A DNA stretch of 64,000 bases from Microcystis wesenbergii NRERC-220 (GTDB lineage: Bacteria; Cyanobacteriota; Cyanobacteriia; Cyanobacteriales; Microcystaceae). Made by a program: the position numbers and the translations under genes. The notes beneath the pieces are model-generated. The model had not been told where the DNA came from. It saw only the letters and a list, made by a program, of their open reading frames with translations, and made no database searches. Location of the stretch: the NCBI RefSeq assembly GCF_032027425.1, contig NZ_JAVSJA010000001.1, positions 1,612,001-1,676,000 of the forward strand. The letters run 5' to 3'. Shown here piece by piece: positions 8,442 to 18,305 of the stretch (its first letter is position 1; every line of letters begins with the position of its first letter).

Positions 8442-8579
8442 ATGTCGGACAAACAAGAAAGACGATATGATAAATTTAAGCACGGCTATCAACCTAAAAT
8501 TGATAAACCACCCGGTAAACCGCCCCAGGGTGGTTCTAATGTTAAACCGCCACCAAATCAGGACAAGGAGAAAAAATAA
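8442..8579 (+). CDS. Small proline/lysine-rich protein (45 aa)
   Basis: This short frame starts with ATG (MSDKQERRYDKFKHGYQPKI) and continues with PP-rich segments (DKPPGKPPQGG, VKPPPNQ) to a lysine-rich end. It is hydrophilic, basic, without membrane segments or recognisable domain. Two things favour a real gene: its sharply biased, protein-like composition, and a GC hairpin with a T-run immediately after the stop codon (8586-8605). A purine-rich AGAGATAA precedes the ATG at a plausible distance. The function is unknown, and a chance frame cannot be excluded. Confidence 0.45.
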   Translation: MSDKQERRYDKFKHGYQPKIDKPPGKPPQGGSNVKPPPNQDKEKK

Positions 8580-8585
8580 AATCTT

Positions 8586-8605
8586 GGGGGGCTATTCCCC
8601 CTTTT
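8586..8605 (+). terminator. Rho-independent terminator
   Basis: A stem of five or six G:C pairs (GGGGG, loop CTATT, CCCCC) is followed by TTTT, seven bases after the stop codon of the 45-residue frame. It would end transcription ahead of the ABC exporter gene. Confidence 0.65.
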
Positions 8606-8650
8606 ACCTGTTCCCTGTTCTAACTGCTTACCGATAACTGATAACTGAAT

Positions 8651-10393
8651 ATGGCTTATTCTCGCATTAAAAAACTAGCAAATTATCTACGTCCCCATTT
8701 GCAAATAGTAACTGGGGGGGTAGTTGCTTTGCTTATTGTTAATCTTTTGGGTGTTTACATACCGCTTTTAATCCGGGATAGCATCGATGATTTGAGTAAA
8801 TCCTTTGATTTCCAAAAAATCATTTATTATCTGACTTTAATTGTCGCTTTAGCCTCGATTATGTGGTTTATCCGCATGATATCTAGAGTGTTATTATTCG
8901 GGATCGGTCGTCAGGTAGAGTTCGATCTTAAACAAAAAATCTTTCAGCATTTATTAACCCTTGAACCTGCCTATTTTTCTCGGCAAACTTCAGGAGATTT
9001 AATCAACCGTGCCACTAGCGATGTGGATAATGTGCGTCGTCTGGTGGGTTTTGCTTTACTCAGTTTAGCCAATACTTTTTTTGCCTATGGGTTAACTTTG
9101 CCCGTAATGTTAGCGATTCATATTCCCCTTTCAATCGCCGCTATTTCTGTCTATCCTTTGATGTTAATTGCTGTGCAGTTATTTAGTGGTCGTCTGCAGC
9201 GGCAACAGAAAAAAGTACAAGAAAAACTCTCGCATCTGAGCGATTTAATTCAAGAGGATATGAGTGGTATTACTCTGATTAAAATCTATGCCCAAGAAGG
9301 TAACGAGCGCCTAGCATTTAAACAAAGAAATCGCAAATTATTACAGGCTAATTTAGATTTAGTCCAGACTCGTAATTTTCTTTTTCCCCTGATTGAAGCT
9401 TTATCCTATGTGAGTTTATTGGCGTTGCTTGCCCTCGGTACTAGACAAATTATATCGGATAATATCACCATTGGGGACTTTATTGCTCTGTTAATTTTGG
9501 CGGAAAGATTAGTTTTTCCCACTGCTTTATTAGGTTTCACTATTACGGCCTACCAACAGGGAGAAGTGAGTATCGATCGCCTAGAAACTATCCTGTTAGC
9601 TGAGGCTAAAATTAAAGACAATGCCGATTGTATTCACCTAAAAAATATTCAAGGAAAAATTACCGCCAAAGCCTTGACTTTTTTCTATCCTGATGCTAAG
9701 GAACCAGCCTTAAAATCTCTTTCTTTTACCATTAATCCGGGAGAAACGGTAGCGGTCGTCGGTGCGATCGGATCAGGAAAATCTACCCTTGCTAACGCTA
9801 TTCCCCGTCTTTTGGATATTGCCGAGGGACAGTTATTTATTGATGATCAAGATGTCACTCGAATTGCCCTTGAATATCTACGAAAAGCGATCGCTTATGT
9901 TCCCCAAGAAAGTTTTTTATTTAGTACCACCATTGAAGATAATATCCGTTACGGCGATCCGCTGCTGAATTTTCCGGCAGTGGCATCGGCGGCCAAACAA
10001 GCGAGAATTGAGGAGGAAATCGAGAATTTCCCGCAAAAATACGGAACTTTAGTGGGAGAACGTGGGATTACTCTTTCCGGGGGTCAACGTCAACGGGCCT
10101 CTTTAGCGCGCGCTTTAGCCATCCAAGCGCCGATTTTAATCCTCGATGATGCCCTATCTAGCGTCGATAATCAAACAGCCACGGCTATTTTGGAAAATCT
10201 CAGACAAGAAAGCCAAAAAACCGTGATTTTTATCTCCCATCAATTATCGGCCGCTGCCACTGCCGATCGCATTTTTGTCATGGATCGCGGAGAAATTGTC
10301 CAGATGGGAACCCACGAGGAGTTAATCGCAATACCTGGGGTCTATCAAAATCTCTGGCAACAGCAGCAGTTAGAGTCTAAGGTTTTACATTAG
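8651..10393 (+). CDS. ABC exporter, fused permease-ATPase (MsbA/MdlB type)
   Basis: The 580-residue half-transporter has an N-terminal six-helix membrane domain (about 15-310) and a C-terminal ATPase with Walker A GAIGSGKST (about 370-378), Q-loop YVPQESFLF, signature LSGGQRQR, Walker B ILILDDA and switch histidine in ISHQLSA. It would work as a homodimer, exporting a lipid or other hydrophobic compound at ATP expense. The substrate cannot be deduced. The D-loop SSVD is canonical; the residue after Walker B is D rather than the usual catalytic E (LDDALSS), which is seen in some exporters with a degenerate site. It is monocistronic by position. Confidence 0.9.
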   Translation: MAYSRIKKLANYLRPHLQIVTGGVVALLIVNLLGVYIPLLIRDSIDDLSKSFDFQKIIYYLTLIVALASIMWFIRMISRVLLFGIGRQVEFDLKQKIFQHLLTLEPAYFSRQTSGDLINRATSDVDNVRRLVGFALLSLANTFFAYGLTLPVMLAIHIPLSIAAISVYPLMLIAVQLFSGRLQRQQKKVQEKLSHLSDLIQEDMSGITLIKIYAQEGNERLAFKQRNRKLLQANLDLVQTRNFLFPLIEALSYVSLLALLALGTRQIISDNITIGDFIALLILAERLVFPTALLGFTITAYQQGEVSIDRLETILLAEAKIKDNADCIHLKNIQGKITAKALTFFYPDAKEPALKSLSFTINPGETVAVVGAIGSGKSTLANAIPRLLDIAEGQLFIDDQDVTRIALEYLRKAIAYVPQESFLFSTTIEDNIRYGDPLLNFPAVASAAKQARIEEEIENFPQKYGTLVGERGITLSGGQRQRASLARALAIQAPILILDDALSSVDNQTATAILENLRQESQKTVIFISHQLSAAATADRIFVMDRGEIVQMGTHEELIAIPGVYQNLWQQQQLESKVLH

Positions 10394-10501
10394 CCGATAA
10401 AATGGCGAATCTGCTAGTTATTGCCAGTTAAGCTGGGAACTATCTCAATTACTCGTCAGGACTGTTTAAATGCAGTACAGCAGTTATCTTTTAGCGACAA
10501 T

Positions 10502-10680
10502 AGACCTCTTGTAAAAATCAAAAATTGTTGTTAGGGTTAGGAGTCAGTAGCCAGTAGTCAGTAGTCAGGAGAATTAAGAATGAATAATAATCAGTTAAAT
10601 GGTCTATTTACAGACTTTATGCCATTTAATCCTTATTTTTGCCGTTTTTGAACCCTGAAAAATTAATTATGCAAGAGGTT
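10502..10680. repeat. MITE-like element D (about 179 bp)
   Basis: The left end AGACCTCTTGTAAAAATC (10502-10519) and right end, reversed, AACCTCTTGCATAATTAA (10663-10680) share an ACCTCTTG core. About 50 bases of the left end recur inverted at 21889-21945. The interior has degenerate AGTCAGTAGCC heptamers and no open frame. The right end supplies the AAGAGG sequence just upstream of the metallophosphoesterase start at 10683. Confidence 0.6.
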
Positions 10681-10682
10681 TA

Positions 10683-12314
10683 ATGAACAAGAATCAACTT
10701 TTAACCGAACCTTTTTTACAATTACCCACCGAAACATCAATACAAGTGGTTTGGTTTACGGAATTTTTTGGCACTGGTCATCAGGTGCGCTACGGGGAAA
10801 AACTAGAGAAAATTGCCCTCGCTCGTACTAGCAAATTAACTAGAGTTAGAGAAGATGCCAAATCGAGAACCCTTGAAGCTTATCAATCTTTAAGCGAGCG
10901 AGAAATCTGGCGACATCAGGCCGAAATTACTGATTTAAATCCTGGGGAAAGGATTCCCTATCAAGTCACCAGTTTTCAGGAAAATACAGCGATTAGAAGT
11001 GATATTTATACCCTTACACCAAGACCAAAAAAAGGAACTAATCTCAAAATTCTGCTCACTTCCGATCATCAATTAATGCCCATGACTGCCGCTAATTTGC
11101 AAAAAGTTAGCGAAACTATTGGACAGGTGGATGCAGTTTTTTTAGCAGGAGATTTAGTTAATATACCCGATCGAGCTTCCGAATGGTTTGATGATAGTCG
11201 CGGTGGCGCATTCTTTCCCTGTTTACAAGGTCGTGCTAATTATACTCTGACAAAGAATGGTATTCAGACTATTTATAAGGGGGGAGAAATTATTCAAAAT
11301 GCGCCCTTATTTCCTGCTATTGGTAATCATGAAGTTATGGGCAGATTTTCTAATTCTACAGGTTTAAATGAACAGTTTGAAGATGCTATTCCTCAGTTGA
11401 TCGCTAAACAACTAGCAGAGGATACAGCAGCAATTAATGAAAACTGGTTAAAAAATCATGCTTTCAACACAGAAACCTACGAAGAAATTTTTTCTTTGCC
11501 TCAAAATAAATATTATTCTCTCACCTTTGGGGATATTCGTTTAGTGGTTTTATATGTTACTAATATCTGGAGAAATCCCAATTTAGAACCCAATGCAAGG
11601 GGAAGATATTACGAAAATCAAAGAGATTTAGATAGACCCGACCGCTGGGGTTATGGCCAGCATATTTTTGAGCCAATTGCTCAGGGTAGTCCTCAATATC
11701 AATGGTTAGAAAAAGAGTTAAATAGTCGAGAATTTCAAGAGGCTAAATATAAAGTAGTTATGTTTCATCATCCTCCCCATAGCCTAGGGGTCAATATCGT
11801 TCCACCCTACACCGATCCCGTGCCGACAATTGAACGGGATGCCACGGGAAAAGTTAGATCAGTCCGTTATGATTATCCCCAAGAAAATGATTATATTATT
11901 CGTGATCTAATTCCTTTATTAGAATCAGCCAAGGTTAATTTGGTTTTTTATGGGCATTCTCATTTATGGAATCGTTTTCTTAGTCCTAACGGTATGAATT
12001 TTCTCGAATCTTCTAACGTTGGTAATAGTTATGGTGCTTATTTAGGTGATAAAAAACGTCCTGTACCTCTCGATAGAAATTATGCGGCGATCAGTAATCC
12101 CAATGGATTAGAAGCAATTATCCCGAATATTGCTCCTCTAGTGGATTGGGTTAATCAACCTTTACCCTATATTGCCAGTAATGATCTGACGGTTTTTAGC
12201 ATTTTAGATACAGAAAAAGGAACCGTGAGCAGTTATCGTTTTGATACTCGTTATCCTGACTCCGAGGTAATTAAATTTGATGAATTTGACCTTTTTAGCG
12301 GAGGTGAAGTATAA
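10683..12314 (+). CDS. Calcineurin-like metallophosphoesterase (purple-acid-phosphatase-like)
   Basis: The protein has 543 residues. An N-terminal region (about 1-110) looks like a fibronectin-III/purple acid phosphatase N-domain. A metallophosphoesterase core follows with the ordered metal-binding motifs SDHQ (about 128), GDLVN (about 157), GNHE (about 217), FHHPPH (about 360) and YGHSHLW (about 422), which bind a di-metal centre for phosphoester hydrolysis. No signal peptide is evident, so location is uncertain. The substrate is unknown. The ATG is preceded by AAGAGG supplied by the end of an upstream MITE-like element. The next gene follows 47 bases later. Confidence 0.85.
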   Translation: MNKNQLLTEPFLQLPTETSIQVVWFTEFFGTGHQVRYGEKLEKIALARTSKLTRVREDAKSRTLEAYQSLSEREIWRHQAEITDLNPGERIPYQVTSFQENTAIRSDIYTLTPRPKKGTNLKILLTSDHQLMPMTAANLQKVSETIGQVDAVFLAGDLVNIPDRASEWFDDSRGGAFFPCLQGRANYTLTKNGIQTIYKGGEIIQNAPLFPAIGNHEVMGRFSNSTGLNEQFEDAIPQLIAKQLAEDTAAINENWLKNHAFNTETYEEIFSLPQNKYYSLTFGDIRLVVLYVTNIWRNPNLEPNARGRYYENQRDLDRPDRWGYGQHIFEPIAQGSPQYQWLEKELNSREFQEAKYKVVMFHHPPHSLGVNIVPPYTDPVPTIERDATGKVRSVRYDYPQENDYIIRDLIPLLESAKVNLVFYGHSHLWNRFLSPNGMNFLESSNVGNSYGAYLGDKKRPVPLDRNYAAISNPNGLEAIIPNIAPLVDWVNQPLPYIASNDLTVFSILDTEKGTVSSYRFDTRYPDSEVIKFDEFDLFSGGEV

Positions 12315-12361
12315 TAAAATTAAAGAAGACCAGTTAAATAGATTCTCTTGGGGTTAATTGT

Positions 12362-12724
12362 ATGACTACTGTTACTAGCAATGATATTCAAGAATTGAAA
12401 GACTTGCTCTCGGCAATGCGAGAAGAAACCCGCAAGCAAATTGATACGCTAAAGGAAGATAATCGCAAACAACTAGAAAACCTGAGAGAAGAAAATAACA
12501 AGCAATTTATTAACCTACACAAAGAAATCACGGAAGTCAAAATTATCACGGCTAAAATTGAAGGAACAATTCAATCCCAAGCAGTATTAACCCAAAAAAT
12601 TCCTGATTTAATCGAGAAAGTTGGGGAATTAAAAAACTGGAAACAAATAGCTATTGTCGCTATCACTGCTTTTACCAGTGCCACAATTACTTGGTTTATT
12701 CGAGGAGGAAATTTGAAACCTTAA
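12362..12724 (+). CDS. Coiled-coil protein with C-terminal membrane anchor
   Basis: This 120-residue protein is almost entirely helical: residues about 8-90 have heptad-like spacing of L/I with many E/K/R ([20 protein letters not shown]), a coiled coil. A hydrophobic segment at about 96-113 near the end suggests a tail anchor. Similar small tail-anchored coiled-coil proteins are common in Microcystis, but I know no function. Its stop codon overlaps by three bases the stop of an HxlR relic on the other strand. It follows the metallophosphoesterase closely and may be co-transcribed. Confidence 0.65.
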   Translation: MTTVTSNDIQELKDLLSAMREETRKQIDTLKEDNRKQLENLREENNKQFINLHKEITEVKIITAKIEGTIQSQAVLTQKIPDLIEKVGELKNWKQIAIVAITAFTSATITWFIRGGNLKP

Positions 12725-12897
12725 AGTCTGGCATTTTTCTCAATTCCTAATTGGTGCATTGGCAGAATAATCGGTTTCAGGGTTTCTCCGAAAGCGGTTA
12801 AAGAATATTCAACTTTAGGAGGAATTTCTGGATCAACTTCTCGGTGAATCAGTCCATCTAACTCTAATTCCCTCAGTTGTTGACTAGCTGCCACGGA
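12721..12897 (-). pseudogene. HxlR-family transcription regulator relic (C-terminal half)
   Basis: On the minus strand an open frame encodes [20 protein letters not shown], then [21 protein letters not shown] and a terminal helix. These are the winged-helix recognition helix, wing (HREV-P-P-VEYSLT) and C-terminal helix of the HxlR family. The N-terminal half with its conserved cysteine region and start codon is missing: the sequence beyond about 12897 does not continue the family. About 59 codons remain, so this is a decayed fragment. Confidence 0.75.
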
Positions 12898-13133
12898 TCA
12901 ATAATAATTTCTAGTCAGCTTGCTCCCATCCCCGATTCTTTCCTTAGCTTTTTGCCTGCCGTTGCTAGATCTATTTTGAGCAAGAGAAGCTGAGAACTTT
13001 TCTGGGCAGGCTTTTGAACTTAGCTTGTGTCCGTCAGGGCCAGTTTTCCTAGCCATTGCCTCATAACTGATATATTTCCTGAAAAACTGGGCAATCTAGG
13101 ATTGGACAGCATCTTGATAAGGGGGATAAGACC
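12898..13133. other. Intergenic region upstream of Hpt gene
   Basis: No supported gene. The run GGGGGATAAG at 13119-13128 is a plausible Shine-Dalgarno region for the TTG start of the Hpt gene at 13134. Confidence 0.4.
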
Positions 13134-14009
13134 TTGGACTCCGCTAACGCTCAGAAAATTCTCGGTATATTCATCGAAGAAGCAAAAGAACACCTGCAAA
13201 CTTTGGAGCAGGGGATTTTAGACTTAGGCAATCTCGTGAACGACACTGAACAGATTAACGAGATGTTTCGTGCCTCCCATTCCATCAAGGGGGGGGCGGC
13301 CATGTTAGGTTATAGCAGTATCCAAAAAACTGCTCACCGTCTTGAGGATGCTTTTAAAATACTGAAAGAAAATCCCCTACAAGTGGATCAAAAATTAGAA
13401 TCTTTGTTCCTCAAGGGTTATGATCTGCTTAAGATATTGATCAATAAGCTGCGGAGTCCCTTAGGCTTGCAAGCCGAGGAAGCTAACGCTATCGTTAAAA
13501 AAGGTGAACCGACTTTTGCCGAATTACAGGCCCATCTTAAGTATCTTGTCGGCCAAGGAAAATCTACCCCAGCTATGGCGGCAGCCTCTTCTATCTCCAT
13601 CCGCGTCAGAGATATCCTCAAACAGATGTTACAACTGTTCAAACAGGAAGAAACCAGTGCTTCCCGTCAGCAATTACAAAAATTAACTTTATCTCTTCAA
13701 TTGGCTTCAGAACAGCAAAAATGGCAATATTTAGTTAAAAATGCCCAATCAGCCCTGGCTAACCCCAAACATTCCTATCGTACTCTCGCCCCGGTTATTA
13801 TTAAAGAATTAAAACAAGCTAATGATTTATTAGAATGGGGTCGCGGGGAAGAAATCACCGTCAGTCAAGAATTGCAGTTATTAGCCACCGCGAAATTACC
13901 ACAAATCCTGATTACCCTGGAACCGGAATTAGTAGCTAGTACCCTGCTGCAAATGTTCAATCGCCAACAGGTCTCGCAGCTGGTACAGTTATTACAAAAG
14001 AAAGGTTGA
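13134..14009 (+). CDS. Hpt-domain phosphotransfer protein
   Basis: This 291-residue protein has an N-terminal histidine phosphotransfer domain (about 1-110) like the P1 domain of CheA, with the phospho-accepting histidine in ASHSIKGGAAMLG (H49). The remainder is helical with Q/L-rich segments and contains no kinase, CheW or receiver domain. It would relay phosphate between a hybrid histidine kinase and a response regulator, but no partner is adjacent. I chose the TTG start because it gives the complete first helix (DSANAQKILGIFIEEAKEHL) and a GGGGGA ribosome site lies upstream; no in-frame ATG fits. It is monocistronic by position. Confidence 0.8.
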   Translation: MDSANAQKILGIFIEEAKEHLQTLEQGILDLGNLVNDTEQINEMFRASHSIKGGAAMLGYSSIQKTAHRLEDAFKILKENPLQVDQKLESLFLKGYDLLKILINKLRSPLGLQAEEANAIVKKGEPTFAELQAHLKYLVGQGKSTPAMAAASSISIRVRDILKQMLQLFKQEETSASRQQLQKLTLSLQLASEQQKWQYLVKNAQSALANPKHSYRTLAPVIIKELKQANDLLEWGRGEEITVSQELQLLATAKLPQILITLEPELVASTLLQMFNRQQVSQLVQLLQKKG

Positions 14010-14281
14010 TGTCGGCGCTAGCGTAATTAATTGTTCACCAACCGAGGTGGCAATAATCCTAGAGGGTGAAGTGGGGATAGAGCCAAACCGAAAAAAGCTA
14101 AGATATGGCAAGATAAAAACTTAATGCTAACGGCTGACCAGTATCAGACCTGAGGCAGTGTCTCTTTAGTCACTGGTCAAGCTGGGATTTACTGAGAGTA
14201 AGCGATCTGCTAGAGTTTTAACGTTCGTTAAATTTCTCGGGCAGAGAAAACAAACAAAACCATAATGGTGTTACTGGGTGT

Positions 14282-16345
14282 GTGGAAGTGCTTAAAAATC
14301 TCAATTTTTCGAGGCGATATTCCTCGCTGGCCTTGCTGCTGGCTATTTTCGGATTATTTCACGGGACGGTAATGGCCGAAGAAGAACCCCCAGAGACGGT
14401 TTTTCCCCGGGTCGAGCAGCTAGTACAGTCGCCTCCCGCGACGGGAGAAACTACTCCACCCGTGCTACCGCCGCCGGAAACCCCAACCCCTCCAGAAACT
14501 CCCACAACACCCCCACCAGCGCAGGCCGAGGAGTCGCGGGTCTTGGTGGCTGAAGTGGTAGTACAGGGGGCTGATCGAGAATTAGAAAATCTAGTTTATA
14601 ATACCATTCGTACCCGACCCGGACGCAGCACGACTCGATCGCAACTACAAGAAGATATTAACGCCGTTTTTGCCACGGGCTTTTTTGCCGATGTGCGGGC
14701 AGTTCCTCAAGATACGCCCCTAGGGGTGCGAGTCACCTTCGAGGTGCAACCTAACCCCGTTTTTCAGGGTGTACAGATTCAAATCGCCCCAGAAACCGTG
14801 GACAAATCGATTTTACCTGCCGCGGTGGTCGAGGAAATTTTCGCCAGTCAATACGGCAAAACCCTGAATTTGCGGGAATTACAGGCGGGGGTCAAAAAAA
14901 TCAATGACTGGTACAGCAAAAACGGCTATGATCTGGCCCAGGTGATCGGTGCGCCGCAAGTCACTCCCGATGGTAGGGTGATTCTGGTCATTTCCGAAGG
15001 TTTAATCGAAAAAATTCAAGTACGCTACTTTAACGTCGAACAGGAACCGGTCAAGGGTAAAACCAGAGAATTTATCATTACTAGGGAAATGCGCCTAAAA
15101 GCGGGGGATATTTTTAACCGCAATACAGCCCAACAGGATTTACAGCGTGTTTTCGGTCTCGGTTTATTCGAGGATGTGCGTCTGTCTTTTTCCCCTGGCA
15201 GCGACCCAAGGGAGGTGGTCGTTAACGTCGATGTGGTGGAAGGTAATACCGGTTCCCTGGCCGCTGGGGGTGGTATTAGCTCGAATGCGGGCTTATTCGG
15301 GACTGTTAGCTATCAACAGCGCAATTTTGGCGGTAATAACCAAACTTTAGGGGCAGAAGTCCAGTTAGGGGAACGGGAATTGTTATTTGATCTGAGTTTT
15401 TCCGATCCTTGGATTGCCAAGGATAATTTCCGCACTTCCTACACGGTCAACGTTTTCCGGCGACAGTCGATTTCTCTGGTTTATGATGGGGAAAATTCCT
15501 CAATTCGGACTCTTAACGATAATGATAGTCCCCGTATCGTCCGGACGGGTGGCGGTATTACTTTTGTCCGTCCTTTGGCCCCTGATGTGTTTACGAAACC
15601 AAAATGGGTGGTTTCCCTAGGCTTTAACTATCAACAGGTACAGGTGCAAAATGCCAATGGTGACATCTCCCCTCTGTCTGCACCTCTCAATGGTTTTGGC
15701 AGTCAACAACTGGCTTTTAGTTCCTCTGGGATCGATGATCTACTTTCCCTAAATATTGGCGCTATTCAAGATTTTCGCGACAATCCCCTGCAACCCACCA
15801 GTGGTTCTTTCCTGCGTCTAGGTTTAGAACAAACTATTCCGGTCGGTTCTGGCAGTATTTTCGGCACTCGTGTTCGGGGTAGTTACAGTTACTTTATCCC
15901 CGTTCGGTTGATTAATTCCTTTAATCTCTTTGAAACCGATATTTTTAAAGGTCAGCAATCCCTCGCTTTTAATGTGCAAGCAGGGACAGTATTAGGCGAT
16001 TTACCCCCCTACGATGCTTTTATCGTTGGGGGTAGTAACTCTGTACGGGGTTACGCCGAGGGAGAAGTGGGTAGCGGTCGCAGTTATTTCCAAGCGACGG
16101 CCGAATATCGTTTTCCCATTGTCGCCATTATCGGGGGGGCTTTATTTGTCGATTTCGGCACTACTGTTGGTTCCCAAGGGGATGTCCCTGGTCAACCAGG
16201 GATTGTCCGGGATTTACCCGGTACCGGTCTCGGTTACGGTTTGGGTGTTCGGGTACAATCTCCCGTCGGCCAAATTCGGGTTGACTTCGGTTTTAATGTC
16301 GATGGTGGTTCTCGTCTCCATTTCGGGATCGGGGAACGATTCTAA
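14282..16345 (+). CDS. bamA: Outer-membrane assembly protein BamA/Omp85 (Toc75 ancestor type)
   Basis: BamA inserts beta-barrel proteins into the outer membrane. The 687 residues comprise a signal sequence (about 8-32), a Pro/Thr/Glu-rich linker (about 33-85) typical of cyanobacterial Omp85, three POTRA domains (about 86-330) and a C-terminal 16-strand barrel (about 345-687). The barrel has the lid-loop motif VRGYAEGE and ends in a terminal Phe (FGIGERF). The start at 14282 is GTG; a second GTG lies two codons later and cannot be excluded. It is followed by lpxC after a 120-base gap filled with heptamer repeats, linking outer-membrane protein and lipid A synthesis, an arrangement common in Gram-negatives. 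Confidence 0.93.
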   Translation: MEVLKNLNFSRRYSSLALLLAIFGLFHGTVMAEEEPPETVFPRVEQLVQSPPATGETTPPVLPPPETPTPPETPTTPPPAQAEESRVLVAEVVVQGADRELENLVYNTIRTRPGRSTTRSQLQEDINAVFATGFFADVRAVPQDTPLGVRVTFEVQPNPVFQGVQIQIAPETVDKSILPAAVVEEIFASQYGKTLNLRELQAGVKKINDWYSKNGYDLAQVIGAPQVTPDGRVILVISEGLIEKIQVRYFNVEQEPVKGKTREFIITREMRLKAGDIFNRNTAQQDLQRVFGLGLFEDVRLSFSPGSDPREVVVNVDVVEGNTGSLAAGGGISSNAGLFGTVSYQQRNFGGNNQTLGAEVQLGERELLFDLSFSDPWIAKDNFRTSYTVNVFRRQSISLVYDGENSSIRTLNDNDSPRIVRTGGGITFVRPLAPDVFTKPKWVVSLGFNYQQVQVQNANGDISPLSAPLNGFGSQQLAFSSSGIDDLLSLNIGAIQDFRDNPLQPTSGSFLRLGLEQTIPVGSGSIFGTRVRGSYSYFIPVRLINSFNLFETDIFKGQQSLAFNVQAGTVLGDLPPYDAFIVGGSNSVRGYAEGEVGSGRSYFQATAEYRFPIVAIIGGALFVDFGTTVGSQGDVPGQPGIVRDLPGTGLGYGLGVRVQSPVGQIRVDFGFNVDGGSRLHFGIGERF

Positions 16346-16409
16346 TCAGTTATCAGTTATCAGTTATCAGTTATCAGTTATCAGTTATCAGTTATCAGTT
16401 ATCAGTTAT
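16345..16409. repeat. ATCAGTT heptamer tandem array, about nine units
   Basis: About nine copies of ATCAGTT begin at the last base of the bamA stop codon and run to 16409, filling most of the bamA-lpxC gap. It is the same STRR family as 6127-6197. Confidence 0.95.
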
Positions 16410-16465
16410 CGATAAATTTAGTTCTTTTTGCTGTTCACTGATAAAAGCTTTATTACTTAATAATT

Positions 16466-17278
16466 ATGGTTTCTACTATCCCTAAACAATTTGAATTATC
16501 GGGAATTGGCCTGCATTCGGGGGAAATAACACGGGTGCGCGTCTGTGGGGCCAATCCCGGAGAAGGACGTTATTTTGTCCGCAGAGATTTAACCAATCAA
16601 CCGATTATTCCCGCTCTAGTTTCTTCGGTTTACCAAACGACTTTATCAACGGAATTGGGACAAGGAGAAGCCAAGGTTAGAACCGTTGAGCATTTATTAG
16701 CAGCCTTAACCGCTTTGGGGGTAGAGGATGCTCGCATTGAGGTGGATGGTGCGGAAATTCCCCTCCTCGATGGTTCGGCCAAAATCTGGGTAGAAGCGAT
16801 CGAAAATGCCGGTTTAGATAACTCTTTTTCTCGATCGGATTTAACTATTTCTCAACCGATTTGGTTGTACGAAGGAGATGCTTTTGTGGCGGCGATTCCT
16901 TCCCCTGAATTACGTTTTACCTACGGGATCGATTTTACCTATAAACCGATCGGTAATCAATGGTATAGTTGGAGTCCTGATCAAGAAAGTTTTAGTCAAG
17001 CGATCGCAGCTGCCCGTACTTTCGGTTTTGCCGATCAAATTGAATATCTGCAAAAGGCTGGTTTAATTAAAGGAGGCAGTTTAGAAAATGCTTTAGTCTG
17101 CGATCAAAATCAATGGTTAAATCCTCCTTTACGCTTTGATAATGAGCCAGCAAGACATAAATTATTGGACTTAATTGGTGATTTGAGTTTACTGGGAACT
17201 ATTCCCACCGCTCATTACATGGCTTTTAAAGCTAGTCATAAACTCCACGTTCAATTAGCTCAAGCAATTCAGGGTTAA
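16466..17278 (+). CDS. lpxC: UDP-3-O-acyl-N-acetylglucosamine deacetylase LpxC
   Basis: LpxC performs the committed step of lipid A synthesis, a zinc-dependent deacetylation in the cytosol. All catalytic features are visible in the 270 residues: TVEHLLAAL with zinc ligand H76, [10 protein letters not shown] with H231 and D235, and H258 as the general acid/base; KGGSLENAL marks the acyl-chain region. The length is slightly below the roughly 300 of enterobacterial enzymes, as is usual in cyanobacteria. It lies downstream of bamA. The usual downstream partners fabZ and lpxA are not present; instead a convergent gene overlaps its stop codon. Confidence 0.95.
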   Translation: MVSTIPKQFELSGIGLHSGEITRVRVCGANPGEGRYFVRRDLTNQPIIPALVSSVYQTTLSTELGQGEAKVRTVEHLLAALTALGVEDARIEVDGAEIPLLDGSAKIWVEAIENAGLDNSFSRSDLTISQPIWLYEGDAFVAAIPSPELRFTYGIDFTYKPIGNQWYSWSPDQESFSQAIAAARTFGFADQIEYLQKAGLIKGGSLENALVCDQNQWLNPPLRFDNEPARHKLLDLIGDLSLLGTIPTAHYMAFKASHKLHVQLAQAIQG

Positions 17279-18150
17279 TTATTTCTTGGATCAAGGGGAC
17301 GAACAACAAAAATACCGATGGCTTTGTCCACTTTAGTGATATATTTTTCTAGGTCTTTAGCAATGGTAACTTGACCAGCAGGAGAGGCATGAATTAAGCC
17401 AATTTTGCCATCGGAAAAGCGATAAACTAGACCGGTATGGGTGGTATCTAAACCAGGGATATTAGTCACGACACCGATAATATCGCCAGCTTGCAGTTGT
17501 GGATAAATATCTTTAATCTTAGCGGTGGGAATATAGGTTAAGGATAAACTTTCTAATTGCCGTTCTACCTGTTGAATACAATCGTAATTACTTTGAGTTT
17601 TTAACTGGGGGTATAGAGGGCGGTTTTTGCTGATAAAGTTGAGCTTTTTGTTAAGAGTAATTCCACCTAATTTTTGAGTAATATTTTCTAGATTGCCTCG
17701 TTTTTGGTTGTCATTAATCCAATCGGAAAAGTAATGCAGACGACTACAATAACCGTCGAGAATACCGTGGCGATAACGCTGATTTAAAACCTGCTGACTA
17801 AAAGCAGAATATTGATAATTTTTTAAAGCAAAATTGTGACTCAAAGCGAGAACTGTTTCCACAAAAAGGACACAATCAAACTCTTTTAAAGAGATAAATA
17901 ATTTTTCTGTTGCCGAGCGTTCGAGTAATCCTGCTTGATATTTTGCTCCTAAAAATTGAGTGGCGATATTCTGGATTATATCAGCCATGGGTAAGCGATC
18001 GAGTTGTGTATTTTGGGCGTACTGCACCAGTTTTTGATAATTAGGATCGCTGACTTCTTGAGCAAGAATAGTTTCCGATCGAGCTATACTCAAGGGAATT
18101 AAAACAGGATTAATTAATAAATAGGGTAAAGTTATCCAATTAAAAAACAT
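17275..18150 (-). CDS. DUF1460 amidase-like cell-wall protein
   Basis: This 291-residue protein has a hydrophobic signal-like N-terminus (about 1-28, cleavage near SETILA-QE) and so is probably periplasmic. The core contains [13 protein letters not shown] with a candidate nucleophile C93, and a later THTGLVY and IHASPAGQV region that would supply the histidine. This is the DUF1460 (N-acetylmuramoyl-L-alanine amidase-like, NlpC/P60 fold) pattern. A role in peptidoglycan turnover is inferred. Its stop codon overlaps the lpxC stop by four bases in convergent orientation. Confidence 0.8.
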   Translation of the reverse strand: MFFNWITLPYLLINPVLIPLSIARSETILAQEVSDPNYQKLVQYAQNTQLDRLPMADIIQNIATQFLGAKYQAGLLERSATEKLFISLKEFDCVLFVETVLALSHNFALKNYQYSAFSQQVLNQRYRHGILDGYCSRLHYFSDWINDNQKRGNLENITQKLGGITLNKKLNFISKNRPLYPQLKTQSNYDCIQQVERQLESLSLTYIPTAKIKDIYPQLQAGDIIGVVTNIPGLDTTHTGLVYRFSDGKIGLIHASPAGQVTIAKDLEKYITKVDKAIGIFVVRPLDPRNN

Positions 18151-18305
18151 TGTCGATCGATTACTGAAAATAATAAGGGTTTATCACCGACTAATACACA
18201 TTAACTATCGGAGTTATCAACTGTTAAAATCTGCCAATGTTAGTTATTATTGCTTCATGTATTTTACTATTTATTCTACATAAAATTATTGTCGATATCC
18301 TCAAG

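Noticed and set aside
16014-16415. 133-residue frame overlapping the end of bamA
   Set aside because: It is a shifted frame of bamA that continues through the ATCAGTT array.
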